A stretch of 64,000 nt of DNA, taken from NCBI RefSeq assembly GCF_964656455.1, contig NC_135721.1, positions 86,594,754-86,658,753 on the forward strand, in the 5' to 3' direction. Origin of the DNA: Halichoerus grypus (taxonomy: Eukaryota > Chordata > Mammalia > Carnivora > Phocidae). Below the pieces are notes generated by a model. The model was not told the origin of the DNA and searched no databases. It worked only from the letters and a program-made list of their open reading frames with translations. Position numbers and translations under genes: made by a program. Positions 25,660 through 37,270 of the stretch are shown here, piece by piece (the first letter of the stretch is position 1; each line of letters starts with the position of its first letter).

Positions 25660-26400
25660 TCAGTTGTGGTACAGGAAATGAAATCAAGAGGATGACATCA
25701 AAGCAGGACCAGGAACATCCTAACACCCCAAACCCCCTCTTAGTTTGAGGGGATCTCAACATCCCCATAGGGGAGCATCTCTCCTCCGCTGCCTGCCTGC
25801 CTCAATCACGGTCTCTGTCCTTTTCCTCTCTGGGAAGAGAGGTCTTCCCCACTGGGCCATTAATACAAAAGACCCCAAAACACAACATTAGCCTCTTTTG
25901 CCCTGGGTGGGTTTTGTCATCACTGTTGTTGAAGTCACTCTATCAGAGTGGTTAGTGGGAGGCTGGATGTTTCTCTCTTTCCACGTGGAGCCTGGGCTTC
26001 TCCTCACCCTGTAGTGTGGACCGTCAGGTTTTCAAGATGTCCCCAACTGGATGGAGCAGTAGCAGAGCCCAGACCTGCAGGAGCGCCCCAGCCACCATGA
26101 CGAAACCCTGTTGGAGAAGAAGCCCTGGTAAGAGTCACCGGGGACAGAGCATGCTCATCCAACAGGTGCACTAGAGGGAGACAGCCTTGGGAATTACACA
26201 ACCACATCCCAGCACGGAGACGTGTGTTACTGGGTCCTGCCAGATCAAAAACATCCCCCCCCCCCCCGCCGTCCTGTCGATCATTTCTTCGAAATGTACA
26301 AAAACGTATAAAACAAGAAGTTTCCCATTGTCGTTACCAACATAGGAACTCAAACATGAGCCTGAAATTCTTCACTGAGACACCTTAGACTATTTCACTT
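25660..26400. other. Intergenic, nothing recognised
   Basis: Includes a run of about 14 C at 26255-26268. No exon evidence. Confidence 0.4.
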
Positions 26401-26409
26401 TCTGGCATC

Positions 26410-27085
26410 TTCAATCAACATAGTGTGAGTCACAACTAGTACAAGCTCTCTGGAGGGGAATTTGGAAGGACGTACCAGATGTCTTAATCTGGAAATTGTA
26501 TTTCCAGTAATTTATCCAAGGAAATCGTCAGATGAATGCACCATGTTTGCCAAATTATAAATTGGAAACAACCTAAACATCCATAAATCGAGGATTAAAT
26601 CAAGTACAATACATCCATCCAATGGAACACTATGCTACCATTAAAGTGATGTATGGTAACTCTAGTTAATAACACCTGTATTGCGGGCGCCTGGGTGGCT
26701 CAGTTGGTTAAGCGACTGCCTTCGGCTCAGGTCATGATCCTGGAGTCCCTGGATCGAGTCCCGCATCGGGCTCCCTGCTCGGCAGGAAGTCTGCTTCTCC
26801 CTCTGACCCTCTCCCCTCTCATGTGCTTGCTCTCTCTCATTCTCTCTCTCTCAAATAAATAAATAAAAAATCTTTAAATAACACCTGTATTGCATATTTG
26901 AAAGTTGCTAAGAGAATAGATCCTAAAAGTTCTCATCACCAGAAAAAAATCATAACCACGTGTGGTGACAGACGTTGACTATCGTGGTGATCATTTTACA
27001 CTATATACACATATCAAATCATTATGTTGTACATCTGAAACTAATACAATGTTATATGTCAATTATACCTCAATAAAAAAATGTA
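26410..27085 (+). repeat. Old L1 3' end, split by a Can-SINE
   Basis: ttggaaacaacctaaacatccataaatcgaggattaaatcaagtacaatacatcc, then after the SINE ttatgttgtacatctgaaactaatacaatgttatatgtcaattatacctcaataaaaaa, is a typical old L1 3' end. Confidence 0.8.
26685..26876 (+). repeat. Can-SINE
   Basis: Full head ggcgcctgggtggctcagttggttaagcgactgccttcggctcaggtc, (CT)n and aaataaataaataaaa tail. Perfect 17-bp duplication aataacacctgtattgc (26668-26684 and 26877-26893). Confidence 0.97.
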
Positions 27086-27426
27086 ATTCTATGTTTCTTG
27101 GCTTATAACTATGTCCATGTTATATTGCTATGTTGGTATATTAATATTTAATGGAGAACAATTAGGTATGTATTGCAAGATCAAATCTTTGTAAATATTC
27201 ATATATTTAGAAGTGATATACTAAAAGGCTAATAAATATTGTTTTTACATAATTTCCTGTCTTCTGAGTTTTTCTAGTGAGCAGAGTCAAGAAAAGAAAA
27301 ATCTGTCTATATTTTCAAAATAAAACAAAACAAAATGCCTCCTTCCCGAGCTTCATCCTACCCTATAGAACACTCAGTCTTTCTTTTTCCCCAGGCAAAT
27401 TTGCTCAGGTGTCAGAGAGTTGTGTT

Positions 27427-27645
27427 TTCTTTTTTTCTTTTTTTCTTTTTATTTTTTTGAGAGAGAGAGAGTGAGTGAGAGCGTGAGCAGGGGGAGGGGC
27501 AGGGGCAGAAGAGAGCGAGAATCTCAAGCAGACTCCCCGCTGAGTGCAGATCCTGTCACAGGGTTTGATCTCACAACTCTGAGATCATGACCTGAGCGGA
27601 AATCAAGAGTTGGACCCTTAACCGACTGAGCCACCCAGGAGCCCC
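27427..27645 (-). repeat. Can-SINE, older subfamily
   Basis: Left poly(T)/C tract; ccgctgagtgcagatcctgtcac and aaatcaagagttggaccc body; head gagccacccaggagcccc. Confidence 0.9.
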
Positions 27646-27689
27646 GGGTTTTTGTTTTTTTTAAAAAAATCTTCTTTTTAACTGCTTCA

Positions 27690-28030
27690 TTTTTCAAACT
27701 TATTTTGGAGAAAATTTTAAACATATACAAAAATAGAGAAAATAGTATGCTAGACCCTCACGAACCTCATTCATGGCCATCTTGTTTCATCAATTCTCCC
27801 ACACTCTCCACCTCTCCCGGCACTGGAGACAAATCTCAGATATCATGGTGTTTAATCCATAAGTGTTTCGGTATATCACTTCTAAAACACAAGGACTCTT
27901 GGAAACATAACAATGTTACCATTGTCATGCCAAAAAAAATTAACAGTAATGCTCCAAAATCATCAAACAGCCAATCAGTGATGAATTTCCCTGGGGCCAT
28001 CTCTTACTGTGTTACCCTGGTTGGGTTACC
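27690..28030 (+). repeat. Old L1 fragment
   Basis: gaaaattttaaacatatacaaaaatagagaaaatagtatgctagaccctcacg resembles old antisense L1. The downstream edge is uncertain. Confidence 0.45.
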
Positions 28031-28099
28031 TAATCTCTTACATCTTTAATTTCTTTATTTTAAAAAAGAGAAAATATAGGCTAGTTGAGAGTATTGAAC

Positions 28100-29400
28100 G
28101 AGACAGTATATTTAAAGAGGTTAGCACAGGATCTGGAACATTCTAAACATCATTAACTAGTAGCATTGGATGGTTTGTGATGTTATACACTTTCTCACTC
28201 ACTAGGCATTTGTATGAATTAGCCCTTATGTTGTACATTTCCTGCTCATTTCCTCTGGCCCTTTTTCTAGTGAGCATTAAGGATATCAATCCTTAACTTC
28301 ATACTTTTGCCCAGTTTTTCAGTTTATTCTATGCTTTTTTATTTAACTTATGATTATGTAGTAAAATATGTCAACCTTTCTTTCGTTTTGACTTATTATA
28401 AGATAAATCTATATTTTCTCATATTTTGTGTTTTCCTGGTTTTTCATTTGGCACATATAAACTTGGAGAAACACTCTTTAAATGAGCCCTGTAATCTATT
28501 CTTTCATTTAAAACACACACAAAAATGTAATCATTCTCTAATTCATGAGCTTCTATTTTTTACAGAATCAGGTTTTTCTTATGGTAGTACTACTCTATAA
28601 ATTAACTTTATAAAGTATATAAGATAATTTTGGGTTCACCATGTTCACAGCAATACCACCAACCAGTTCTTGTATAGGGCTCAAAGTGCTTTTCAAATAT
28701 ACTGACAACCACCCTCACAAGGAAGTACTATTCTCACCTGGATCCTAGAGCTAAAACACTGTGGCTGATGGAACAGAGGGATTAGATCCCTTGAACGCAT
28801 ATTCTGCCTCTTTTTTCTCCTCTGCAAAGCAAATTAATGCATGTAAAGCATGTAGAAGAATATCTGAAAGGTTGTAAGTGCTCCGCAAATGTTAACTAGC
28901 ATCATCATCGTCCTGAGCATTAATGCAGTAATGACAATAATAAGTGCAAAATGATAATTATAGTAAAAATGACAGTATAGTAAAAACGAGATTATTATTA
29001 CAATATACTAAGAGCCAATGTTCATTGAAGTCTCACTAGGTGCCAATTGGCATTTTATTTGCTGGTTAGCTTGCAGCGAAGTTACTTTTATTACCCCCTT
29101 TTTACACATAAAGCAACTGAGGCACAGAGTTTGTGACTTGCCTGAAAAAATCACCAGTTTCGCAATTGTATTCAATTAGTAGGTGGTGGAGTGCAGTGAC
29201 TGCAGTCCAGGCAGTCTGAGGTCAGGGTCACCTTTCTGGAACCACCATGCTGAGACCCCTGGCTTGTGGACACAGAAAAAGGAGGACCTCCTGGCCCCCC
29301 TCACAACTCTTGGGCAGATTGCTGTAGTCTCGGCAGCCCAAGGGTTAGAAGCACGGTGACAGACAAAGAAAATGGCCCTACCTCAACCTTTCCCACGGCC
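28100..29400. repeat. Cluster of MIR-like fragments in unassigned sequence
   Basis: MIR-type text occurs near 28665-28760 (aagtgcttttcaaatatac), 28820-28900 (aggttgtaagtgctccgcaaatgttaac) and 29005-29190 (ttattacccccttttta cacataaagcaactgaggcacagag). The rest has nothing I recognise. Confidence 0.5.
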
Positions 29401-29546
29401 TCAGAAGAAGAAAGATATTCTTGGCTTTAAGTTAAAGACCTTCCAAAAGCCGCCGGTGTCCCCTTGCGTGCGCACCTGTGAACATCCATTTCTGCCTGGG
29501 AAGGTGGGCCGGGTGAGGGGCGGGATGGAGGGCATTGCCTCGGCCG

Positions 29547-29560
29547 CCAGCAGAGGGCGC
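29547..29560 (+). promoter_or_regulatory. CTCF-like motif, plus orientation
   Basis: CCAGCAGAGGGCGC fits the CTCF core CCASYAGRKGGCRS at every position. It sits in a small CpG-rich patch (about 29440-29590), unusual for this window. Confidence 0.5.
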
Positions 29561-29599
29561 CGTGGCGCCGTGAGGGGACGGGGCACCTGCGTTGTCCCC

Positions 29600-29601
<2 letters not shown>

Positions 29602-29632
<31 letters not shown>
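29602..29632 (+). repeat. Poly(T) tract of about 31 bases
   Basis: Uninterrupted T run. No SINE or L1 body adjoins it on either side that I recognise. Confidence 0.95.
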
Positions 29633-29635
<3 letters not shown>

Positions 29636-29639
29636 AGGT

Positions 29640-31355
29640 TAAGGCGTGAATTTCATTTTCTTCTGTCTCATGAGAGGAAATGCTTTTCTCTTTCTCAATG
29701 CTTGTCACCCACGGAGCTGCTTTCTTTTCCTCTTGATGTCATCCTTTTTTACACAGGCAGGAAATGCTGTTCATTTAAAACTGCTGTTGGGGAGACTTCT
29801 GCTGTCCTGTGGTCATTTAAAATAACAAACAAAGCTAATTGACCGGGAAGTTAGATAATCAAAGAAGAGCCATAATAAGCTCTTGACAAAGCCTTGTTGA
29901 TTAAAGAAAGCAGAATGTAATGATGGAATGGGTCACCAGCAGTCTGGGAAGCTGAAGCTGTGTTTTTCAAATTGCTCTGAAAACACAGAAGTTGGTCATT
30001 AAATAGGTTGGTGGGCTGTGACCCGCATTTTGAAAAACTGAACCGGACTAGAACAAAATAGAATTGAACCCATAATAAGAAACAGGATTTCTTTCCTGTT
30101 CTCCCTACATGTGTGTGTGTGTGTACTGAGTTGCAATGTAAAATGTAATTAATCCTGTAGTTTGCAGTTTTCAAAATATGAATGCCTTTGGTAGCAAATG
30201 CCAGCACTTCACCTATAACCTCAGCTTGAGGACTCTAGGTTCTGCACCCCTGGCCTGTCTTGCACGTGGCTCCATCTGGGGTGGGGTGAGACCAAGATGT
30301 GGGTCTTCAGGCTGGCCACATTTGATAGGTGTGTTGAAAAATCATCCAGCCCACGTGCAAGGCTCACGCCTTAAAAATGTTTTCATTTTCTAGAAAAATG
30401 CTAACCAGAGTGGTGGTGGTGATGATTAGGGGGAGGGCAAGTACATCCCGCTGATAACAGAAAGAGAAGGTGGGAAATCGAGAGCAATAAGGGGCAGAGA
30501 AATGAGGGAGTGACCACAAAACCATCACCATGAAACCTTTGGTCTCCAGGGTTCTCCGGGTAAGTTAAGGGACAACATGAATAAATCAAATAAAAGAGTA
30601 GGTGTCAGTGACTCAAATTAAGAAGTAATACAGCCACTGAGTAAGAGGGGGAAAAAGTTATTATGCATCATTCTCCCATTTTTCTATAACTATAATCTCA
30701 GTTTGGGATTCACCCAATTTTTCAGTTGACACAACCATCAGGGGAGTGTCATCAAGCTGTAAATATTTGAATGGTGACAAACTGGTTACTTGGTTGTAGG
30801 AGAAAAGGGTTTTTAATTTCTAGATTCTTAAAAAAAAATTGTCATTTTCATCTGCGTTCTAAACAAAAAAAACTATGATTTATATTTCAAAATTGAGAAT
30901 GAAATTGACTTGATGGACTTCTGAGATTTCCAAGACTTGCAGCTTAATGTCTCCTGGTAGACAGAGAGGGGAAGGGGGACACACTGTTCGGGGGCAGGCT
31001 TCCGTGTAGGACTGAGCCTACCATGGCCCATGGTGATGCTCCACCAGCTCTCACCATGTCCAACTCCGCCGCCCCCCCGCCCCCATGACTGAGCTGCTAG
31101 AAGCCCCACCACACAGCAAGAGATTGCTGTCACATAGGAGAGAAGGAACAGAGCAAAACACAGCATAAGCTGGAAAAACATTTTGGTGCAACGTCTTTCA
31201 GCTGGGTGTCCCCCTTGAGCCCATTCTGGGCCTGAATTGGAAAAGATGTGCTTTCTCCTCTTCTGAGGTGGGAGGAGGTGAGGGCTGAGTAGTCTCCTGA
31301 GGAACACAAGAAAACCTGTATCTTGTAGCCCAAACCATTTGAGGGTGTATCCCTG
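29640..31355. other. Intergenic, nothing recognised
   Basis: Contains a short (GT)n at about 30112-30124. No exon or named repeat seen. Confidence 0.4.
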
Positions 31356-31369
31356 TAGATTCCATTCTG

Positions 31370-31555
31370 GTTCTATTTCGAAGATTTTATTTATTTATTT
31401 GAGAGTGAGTGAGAGTAAGAGAGATCACAGAGGGAGAGGAAGAAGCAGACTCGCTGCTGAGCAGAGAGCCTGACGTGGGGCTCGATCCCAGGATCCTGAG
31501 GTCATGACCTGAGCCGAAGGCAGTCGCCTAACCAACTGAGCCACCCAGATGCCCT
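31370..31555 (-). repeat. Can-SINE
   Basis: tttatttatttgagagtgagtgag body, head gagccacccagatgccc, perfect 12-bp duplication gattccattctg (31358-31369 and 31556-31567). Confidence 0.95.
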
Positions 31556-31823
31556 GATTCCATTCTGTTTTGTTATCTCTTCTCCTCCTGTAAAATCTTT
31601 TTGGTCCTTGCAGATGTCAGCTGTGCTCCTAGGAATTAGTCAACGGTAGTTAGGCCGGAGCATCCAAGGTGGGCAGTGGCAACTGTTGTTAATAAGAAAG
31701 CCTCTGAAGAAAGGTGACTCTGGAGGACAAGAGCCAGGGCTACGGGTCTAATTTCTTTTCTTAAGGGGAGAATATCTCTCTCCCTGAGGACTAGGGTTTG
31801 ACTTTTATTAAAGCAAATGGCAG

Positions 31824-32018
31824 GGGCACCTGGGAGGCTCAGTCATTTAAGCATCTGCCTTCAGCTCAAGTCATGATCCCAGGGTCCTGGGATCGAGTCC
31901 CACGTTGGGCTCCCTGCTCCACAGGGAGTCTGCTTCTCCCTCTGCCCCTCCCCCCACTCAGTCTCCCAATCCCTGTCTCTTTCTCTCAAATAAGTAAATA
32001 AAAACTTAAAAAAAAAAA
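31824..32018 (+). repeat. Can-SINE
   Basis: Head gggcacctgggaggctcag, tail of 14 or more A, perfect 14-bp duplication aaagcaaatggcag (31810-31823 and 32019-32032). Confidence 0.96.
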
Positions 32019-32034
32019 AAAGCAAATGGCAGCA

Positions 32035-35000
32035 CCCCTTCGAAGCTACCTGTGTATGGAAGGGAGAAGTGTTCCCATCCGTCAAGGACCCCAGAAGAAT
32101 TCCATCTGAGATGTGTGGCCTCCAGCCATTGAGACCTGATGTTCTGCAGCTGTGAGAGCCAGCGTCACCCCCAGTCACTTATTCTAGACATCATGGATTC
32201 GTCATCGATAGTCTTTATTCTAAGAGGGAAGCCAGGGAGGAATTTTCCACTTTCTTAATTTTCCAGACACAGCCCTGGATAAATCAACCAAACAAAGCAT
32301 GTGTTGAAGGAAAGTTTATGAAAATATGAATCAGGATCAAGAGCCAAGGAAAGGTCAACGGACTGGACCACAGCAGGCAGCTCTCTGAGTCACTGCGGGG
32401 CTCAGCAGGGGCAGAAGACACTGAGGGTCTGTGCCCCCCAGTCCCCATGTAGGTCAGACAGCTCCTTGTAGCTCTGTGAGGTTGCCAAGCACTTTCACGT
32501 GTGTCTTTATCTCGGTTGACCTTCTGGGAAAAGACCAGACCTTCCTGGGCCCTTTATTTGATGTGACTCAATCTTCACCCAGGACTTTCTCATGGGCAGA
32601 CTCATGGTATTTGAGGGGAGAAACCAAAGGAAGTGGGTTCTGGGACTGACTCATTATAGGAAGGTGAGCCAAAAGGTAACCGAGGGGTTCAACACCTATA
32701 TTTCATCTTTCCTCTGACCCTCACCTCTCACCCTTGCCCTCAGGTCAGTCCTGTCCCCTCAAGTTATCCCAAGAGACCTGGGGCCTGCCCCCAAGGAATA
32801 GGGTGAAGCCCTCTTTTACCTCACCAAGCCCCGCTGGGGAGACATGAGAGAATGGGTGGTGACCTTCAGCTTTCATATAATCTGCCTTTTTGTCCACTAT
32901 CCATGGACATCTAAATCTTCTTTCTTATGCACACTTAGACATGAGTCCATGAGCCGGCAAATAAATCTTACCTTCTAACCACCATTTCAGTGGCAATTCA
33001 ATTACTTATATCTTTACCAGATTGTATCCCTTTATTCCATTAAATACTCATGGAAATTAACAATGGAAATGCTCAAAGTAGTAAACTAATAATAATAAAA
33101 TGGAAAATGAGATGGGTATCACCAAGTATTCAAAATGACAAATATTTAGTATGAGGCTTAATGCTCCTTGATCTCTAGCAGCTTAATTATGGGTCTAAAT
33201 GCTGAGATTAAATGCTAAAGAACACCTACAAAACAGTGGAAATGCACATTTTGGAGACTGCATTATGAATAAAATGGAGGGAGCTCAGTGGAACTCCAGC
33301 ACCCCTTCCCTGAAATCTCCATTAGGAATCAGCCCATTCTCTGACATGAGTCATTAATGGTTTCTCTATTTTGGACCAAGGGCTGTCTACACAAATGCTA
33401 CTTCAAGCCCTTCTCTCCCACCACCACCCCTCAACCAAAGAGTGCCTCTGATCCCCTGCTACAGAAATTCGGGAAGCAGTCTTCAGGGCAAATTGTCAAT
33501 TCTCATTTTAGGAGTGTTCAGGTGAAATTATGGCAAGAAGTGAACAATCCCCAGTACCGTAGCAGGGTGCTTGGAATCACAGCTGCTGAGTGTCTAAGGG
33601 GGAAGGGAACATGATCTAAGAGGTGGTAGGACAGGTTTGAGGCCAGGGGCGGGGTAACAGCGTTATCCTCCAGAGGCCCAGGAGAGGGATAGGATTGTCA
33701 ATTAGGTCTTCCCAGTTCAGGTACTTCCTTCAAATACTCTTCTGGCCTAGGCTACTGTGTGGTAGAATGAGTATGGCTGAAGCTTATTCCTGGCACTCAT
33801 CTCCCAGGACGAGGCTTCAAAGCTCCTTGAGCTCCCCACCATCAAGACCAAGCAGCAAGCAAGGACAATAATCAAAGTCTCCATCAGAGCAGATATTCCT
33901 GTGTGGATACCCAGGGGATCAGGAAGGCTGGGGGTCCCTGCATATGTGGAAGAGGACACCAGCCAGCAGACAGGGCAGGATGGTTTGGAAAATTACTCCA
34001 GCCGAGAGCCCACAGCTCGGGGCACAGTCATAGATCCATCGATGCCAATACAGAGCACCCCATCTCCAGGGGCATTTTTTGTGTGTGTGACTTTAAGAAG
34101 CTAGTAGAAAATTTAGGATTCTCCAAAAGCCATGAGCTGCCTACTGCAAAACATTCAGTGCCAATGGATTTTTTTTCCCTTTCAATTGAACTTTTTTCCC
34201 TGAATATCATGACCAGAGTTCTTTCAAGTGTGTCCAATCTGTCCATAAATAGCAACCACTTATCATGCCCATACTCACTTATGTCATCTCTTTTTTCCTC
34301 ACGTCAACCCCAAATGATGACAAGCTCAGAGAGGTTGACCAGCTTCTCAAAGGCCCCGCAGTTAGTGGAAAAGTCAAGTTTCAAATACAAGCTCTTCCCC
34401 ACTAGGCAGAGCCCTGGACCCCCAGGTCCCCAAGTGGTAATGAGGCTCCAGGCAAGAGGTAAAATTCAGTTAACTCCAGTGCTTTGCGTTAGATGTGATA
34501 AAGCTGTCCCAGGAAAGGACATAGCCTCCTTCATTGACCTCTCTCATCTAAAACCTCTAGCCATTCAGATGGATCCATTCAAGAAAGGTAAAACTTATTG
34601 AAGAAATTCTTAATCCTGAACGTTAAATTTTGTATGAACCTAAATGCTACAGTTTTGTTTACTGCCAGGTAGAAACAAGACCAAACAAAAAATGTGTGTG
34701 ATCCTGACAAAGCCCAGAGTAAATCAAGGGAAATCACACTGAAGCCCTAACTGTGTAATTCCAGAAGCCCATTCTCAGATTTCTAGGGTTAGTTCCATTG
34801 AGTGGCTGTTGTCACAGGACTGAGAGGGTCAGAAAAGTTGTCGTAGGATAAGAGCCACGGCACAGTGAGAAGACAGGAGACATCTGTCCCAGCTCTGCCA
34901 CCAAGTATCAAGTGTCTTTAGTTTACTCCCTTCACTCTTCCGGCCCCTATCTGACTAGGATCTGTTTCCCAATTTTTTTTTTACATCATGGTGCACACAC

Positions 35001-36535
35001 AGGTAAGGCCTACAGCTCCAGACACGCCATGAGGAAATATCTCAGGAGTAACAGTCCTCGGAGACCTGCAGCTCATTTGTGGCAGACCAGTAAGGCAGCC
35101 CTGGGCTAGATGATGACTAAAATACCACGAAAATCCCAAGTCTGGGTTCCTTTCCAAACAAATTTCAGGAGGACCCCCAAATGGCTCACTTGGCACGTTT
35201 ATCACTGGACCTCTGCACAGAATCATGTAAAATTCCGAGATCACATCTTACAAGTACAGAAATGAAAGTCCCTCCAGGGAAGGGGTCTTTTTCCCACGGC
35301 CTGGGGACCTTCTGTAAGGTCCCATTGAGGAGCTTGAAAAACTCTGTCAACCTTCTCAAAATGCAGCCAAAATTTCGTGTGTATGTACATTTTTTCTAGG
35401 GAGATATCCACATTGCTCCTCAAATTATCAGAAAGGGCCACTGTTTAAAAGGACAGAACTTACTGGGATAAGACAAGTTTTATCCATCTTTGAAGCCATG
35501 TGGCTGTACTGTACAAATCCTGATTCAGAGCACTTGGTCCATCATTAGGAGAGTATATCCAAGCCTGAGAACACCAGCACCATGTCCAAATACATGAAAG
35601 GCCAGAACCCTTGAGAAAAGGCACCTCTTGTATAGGACACAAAACATATTTAATAACAATAAAATTGCAATGTGCTGATATAATTCATTCATGTTATTGC
35701 ATTAATAATACAGCTTTACATACTTTTAGACAAAAAGAAACATAGGGCACATGTTGGAGGGGAAGGAAGTTTTTGACTTAAACAATCATTCCAGTTAAGA
35801 AATTCACCAACAGTACTGGTCTCCCATAAGTCACAGATTTTCAGAAAATACCTTTACCTCTGATGGATTGGCTTTCTTTTTTTCTGACAGCCTCAATTTG
35901 TGTTGTGTGGATACAGTCATTTATTTATAAAAGGTTAGTCACTGAAGAATCCTGGAGAATCTCTTTCTAAAATTCATAGGCAACTGGGACAGCCTGACAA
36001 GAGGACACATCCCAGGGTCTCACCCTGTCTCCTGACTCGTGGGGCTGCTCTGCCTTTCTTCACTCTCTGGAGAGAAAGGGCTTGGAAGGAAGGGGAAGGC
36101 TGTAGGGGATGGGCTCCACATAGGACACAGTGAAGGGCAAAGTGCCCCTCTGATATCTGTGGCCATAGAGCCTTCTCCAGCATCAATGGCAATCTCCAGG
36201 TACCAAGCAGAGGAAAGAAAACTCAGGGGTGAGAGGAACAGAAGGAGGAACACATCAGCCACCATCACTTCACTCCTGGGTGCACCAAGAGAAGCAGCTT
36301 CCTTTACTTAAACTGGCAAATTCTCCATGAAGAATCACGACTCCCATGTTGGAGACAGAAACCGAGAAGCAAAGAATTCACAAACATCTGATTAGAAGGA
36401 TCCTCCTGAGCTTCTTATTTCTGTTGGTTGTCCCTTGTCACCTTAATAAAATCGATACCTGCTACCGTTCACCCAGGGAAGAAAGAAAGAAGGGAGGGGA
36501 GACTCCATAAGAAGAATGAAACAAAAAGCAAATAT
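32035..36535. other. Intergenic, mostly unassigned; one MIR
   Basis: About 4.5 kb. A MIR-like fragment lies at about 34255-34395 (tcatctcttttttcctcacgtcaaccccaaatgatgacaagctcagagaggttgacc). A 232-codon open frame (33903-34601, plus strand) overlaps this MIR, so it is not credible as a gene. Nothing else recognised. Confidence 0.4.
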
Positions 36536-36539
36536 TACA

Positions 36540-36690
36540 CGTGAATCTTAAGGACCTATGGCTAAGTGGAATAAGCCAGGCACAAAAGGGCAAATCCTGT
36601 ATGATTCCACTTACATGAGGTGCCTGGAGGAGCCGAAATCATAGACACATAAAGCAGAACGTTGCCAGAGGCTGTGGGCAGGGGAGAGGG
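36540..36690 (+). repeat. Old L1 3' fragment
   Basis: ggctaagtggaataagccaggcacaaaagggcaaatcctgtatgattccacttacatgaggtgcc is classic old L1 text. Confidence 0.75.
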
Positions 36691-36931
36691 GGAGGTAGTG
36701 TTTAACAGGGAGAGAGTTCCATTTGGGAAAGATGACAAAGTCCCACCAGACACTTTATGCTATCGGCAGCCCGAGAAGGACACAGAGCCACCTGGTCCTT
36801 TTCCCTACTCCCCATACACTCTGCTCCTCCCTGCATGCTGGGGTCCCTGTTCTCACCCCTCCTGCTCCTCCCCACCTCCCCCTCCCCTGTCCTGCCCACT
36901 GGCTGACCCCCTTCCAGCCCCCATGGACTCT

Positions 36932-37270
36932 TCATTAGGGCCGCTATCACGAGATACCACAGGCCGAGTGGCTTACAAACAACAGAAATTTATTTCTCAC
37001 AGCTGTGGAGACAAGAAGTCTGAAAACAGGTGCCTTCGTGGTCAGGTGAGGACCTTTTTTCAGATCGCAGACTTCTTGCTGTGTCCTCACATGGCCGAAG
37101 TGGCAATGGACTTCTTGGGGTATCTTCTACGAGAGTACTAATCCTATTCAGGAGGTCTCCACCCTTCTGACCTGATCACCTCTGGAAGGTCCCACCTCCC
37201 AATACCATGACACTGGGTGTTAGGACTGCAACATGTGAATTTGGGGGACACAAACATTCTGACCCCAGCA
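36932..37270 (-). repeat. MaLR-type LTR supplying the candidate IL1RL2 poly(A) signal
   Basis: Reading the minus strand: tgctggggtcagaatgtttgtgtcccccaaattcacatgttgcagtcc, then ccatgtgaggacacagcaagaag, then ctgtgagaaataaatttctgttg. This is the order of MST/MLT-group LTRs. It lies in the same orientation as IL1RL2. Confidence 0.75.
36989..36994 (-). terminator. Candidate poly(A) signal AATAAA for IL1RL2, inside an LTR
   Basis: On the minus strand the sequence reads gagAAATAAATTTCTGTTG followed by a GT-rich stretch (gtttgtaagccactcggcctgtgg). The hexamer plus a downstream GT-rich element is the normal arrangement, and it is the LTR's own poly(A) signal. Usage by IL1RL2 is inferred from position and orientation. 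Confidence 0.45.

Noticed and set aside
26166..26181. Third CTCF-like motif (gcactagagggaga)
   Set aside because: At least three mismatches to the core, including the central GGC, so too weak to list.
26685..26876. tRNA-like heads of Can-SINEs as possible tRNA genes
   Set aside because: They are tRNA-derived retroposon heads with A-rich tails and target-site duplications, not intact tRNA genes.
29372..29842. 156-codon open frame on the plus strand
   Set aside because: A run of phenylalanines comes from the poly(T) tract, and the rest has no recognisable domain.
30873..31307. 144-codon open frame on the minus strand
   Set aside because: No recognisable domain or repeat of codon pattern; no splice borders.
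33903..34601. 232-codon open frame on the plus strand, the longest in the window
   Set aside because: It runs through a MIR-like repeat, shows no domain, and has no splice or promoter context. It is a chance open frame.
1..36900. Exons of IL1RL1, the expected next gene
   Set aside because: No Ig or TIR peptide of that gene was found on either strand. In human the gap between the two genes is larger than the intergenic span seen here.
36662..37141. 159-codon open frame on the plus strand
   Set aside because: The C-terminal half is the MaLR-type LTR and the start is an old L1 fragment.
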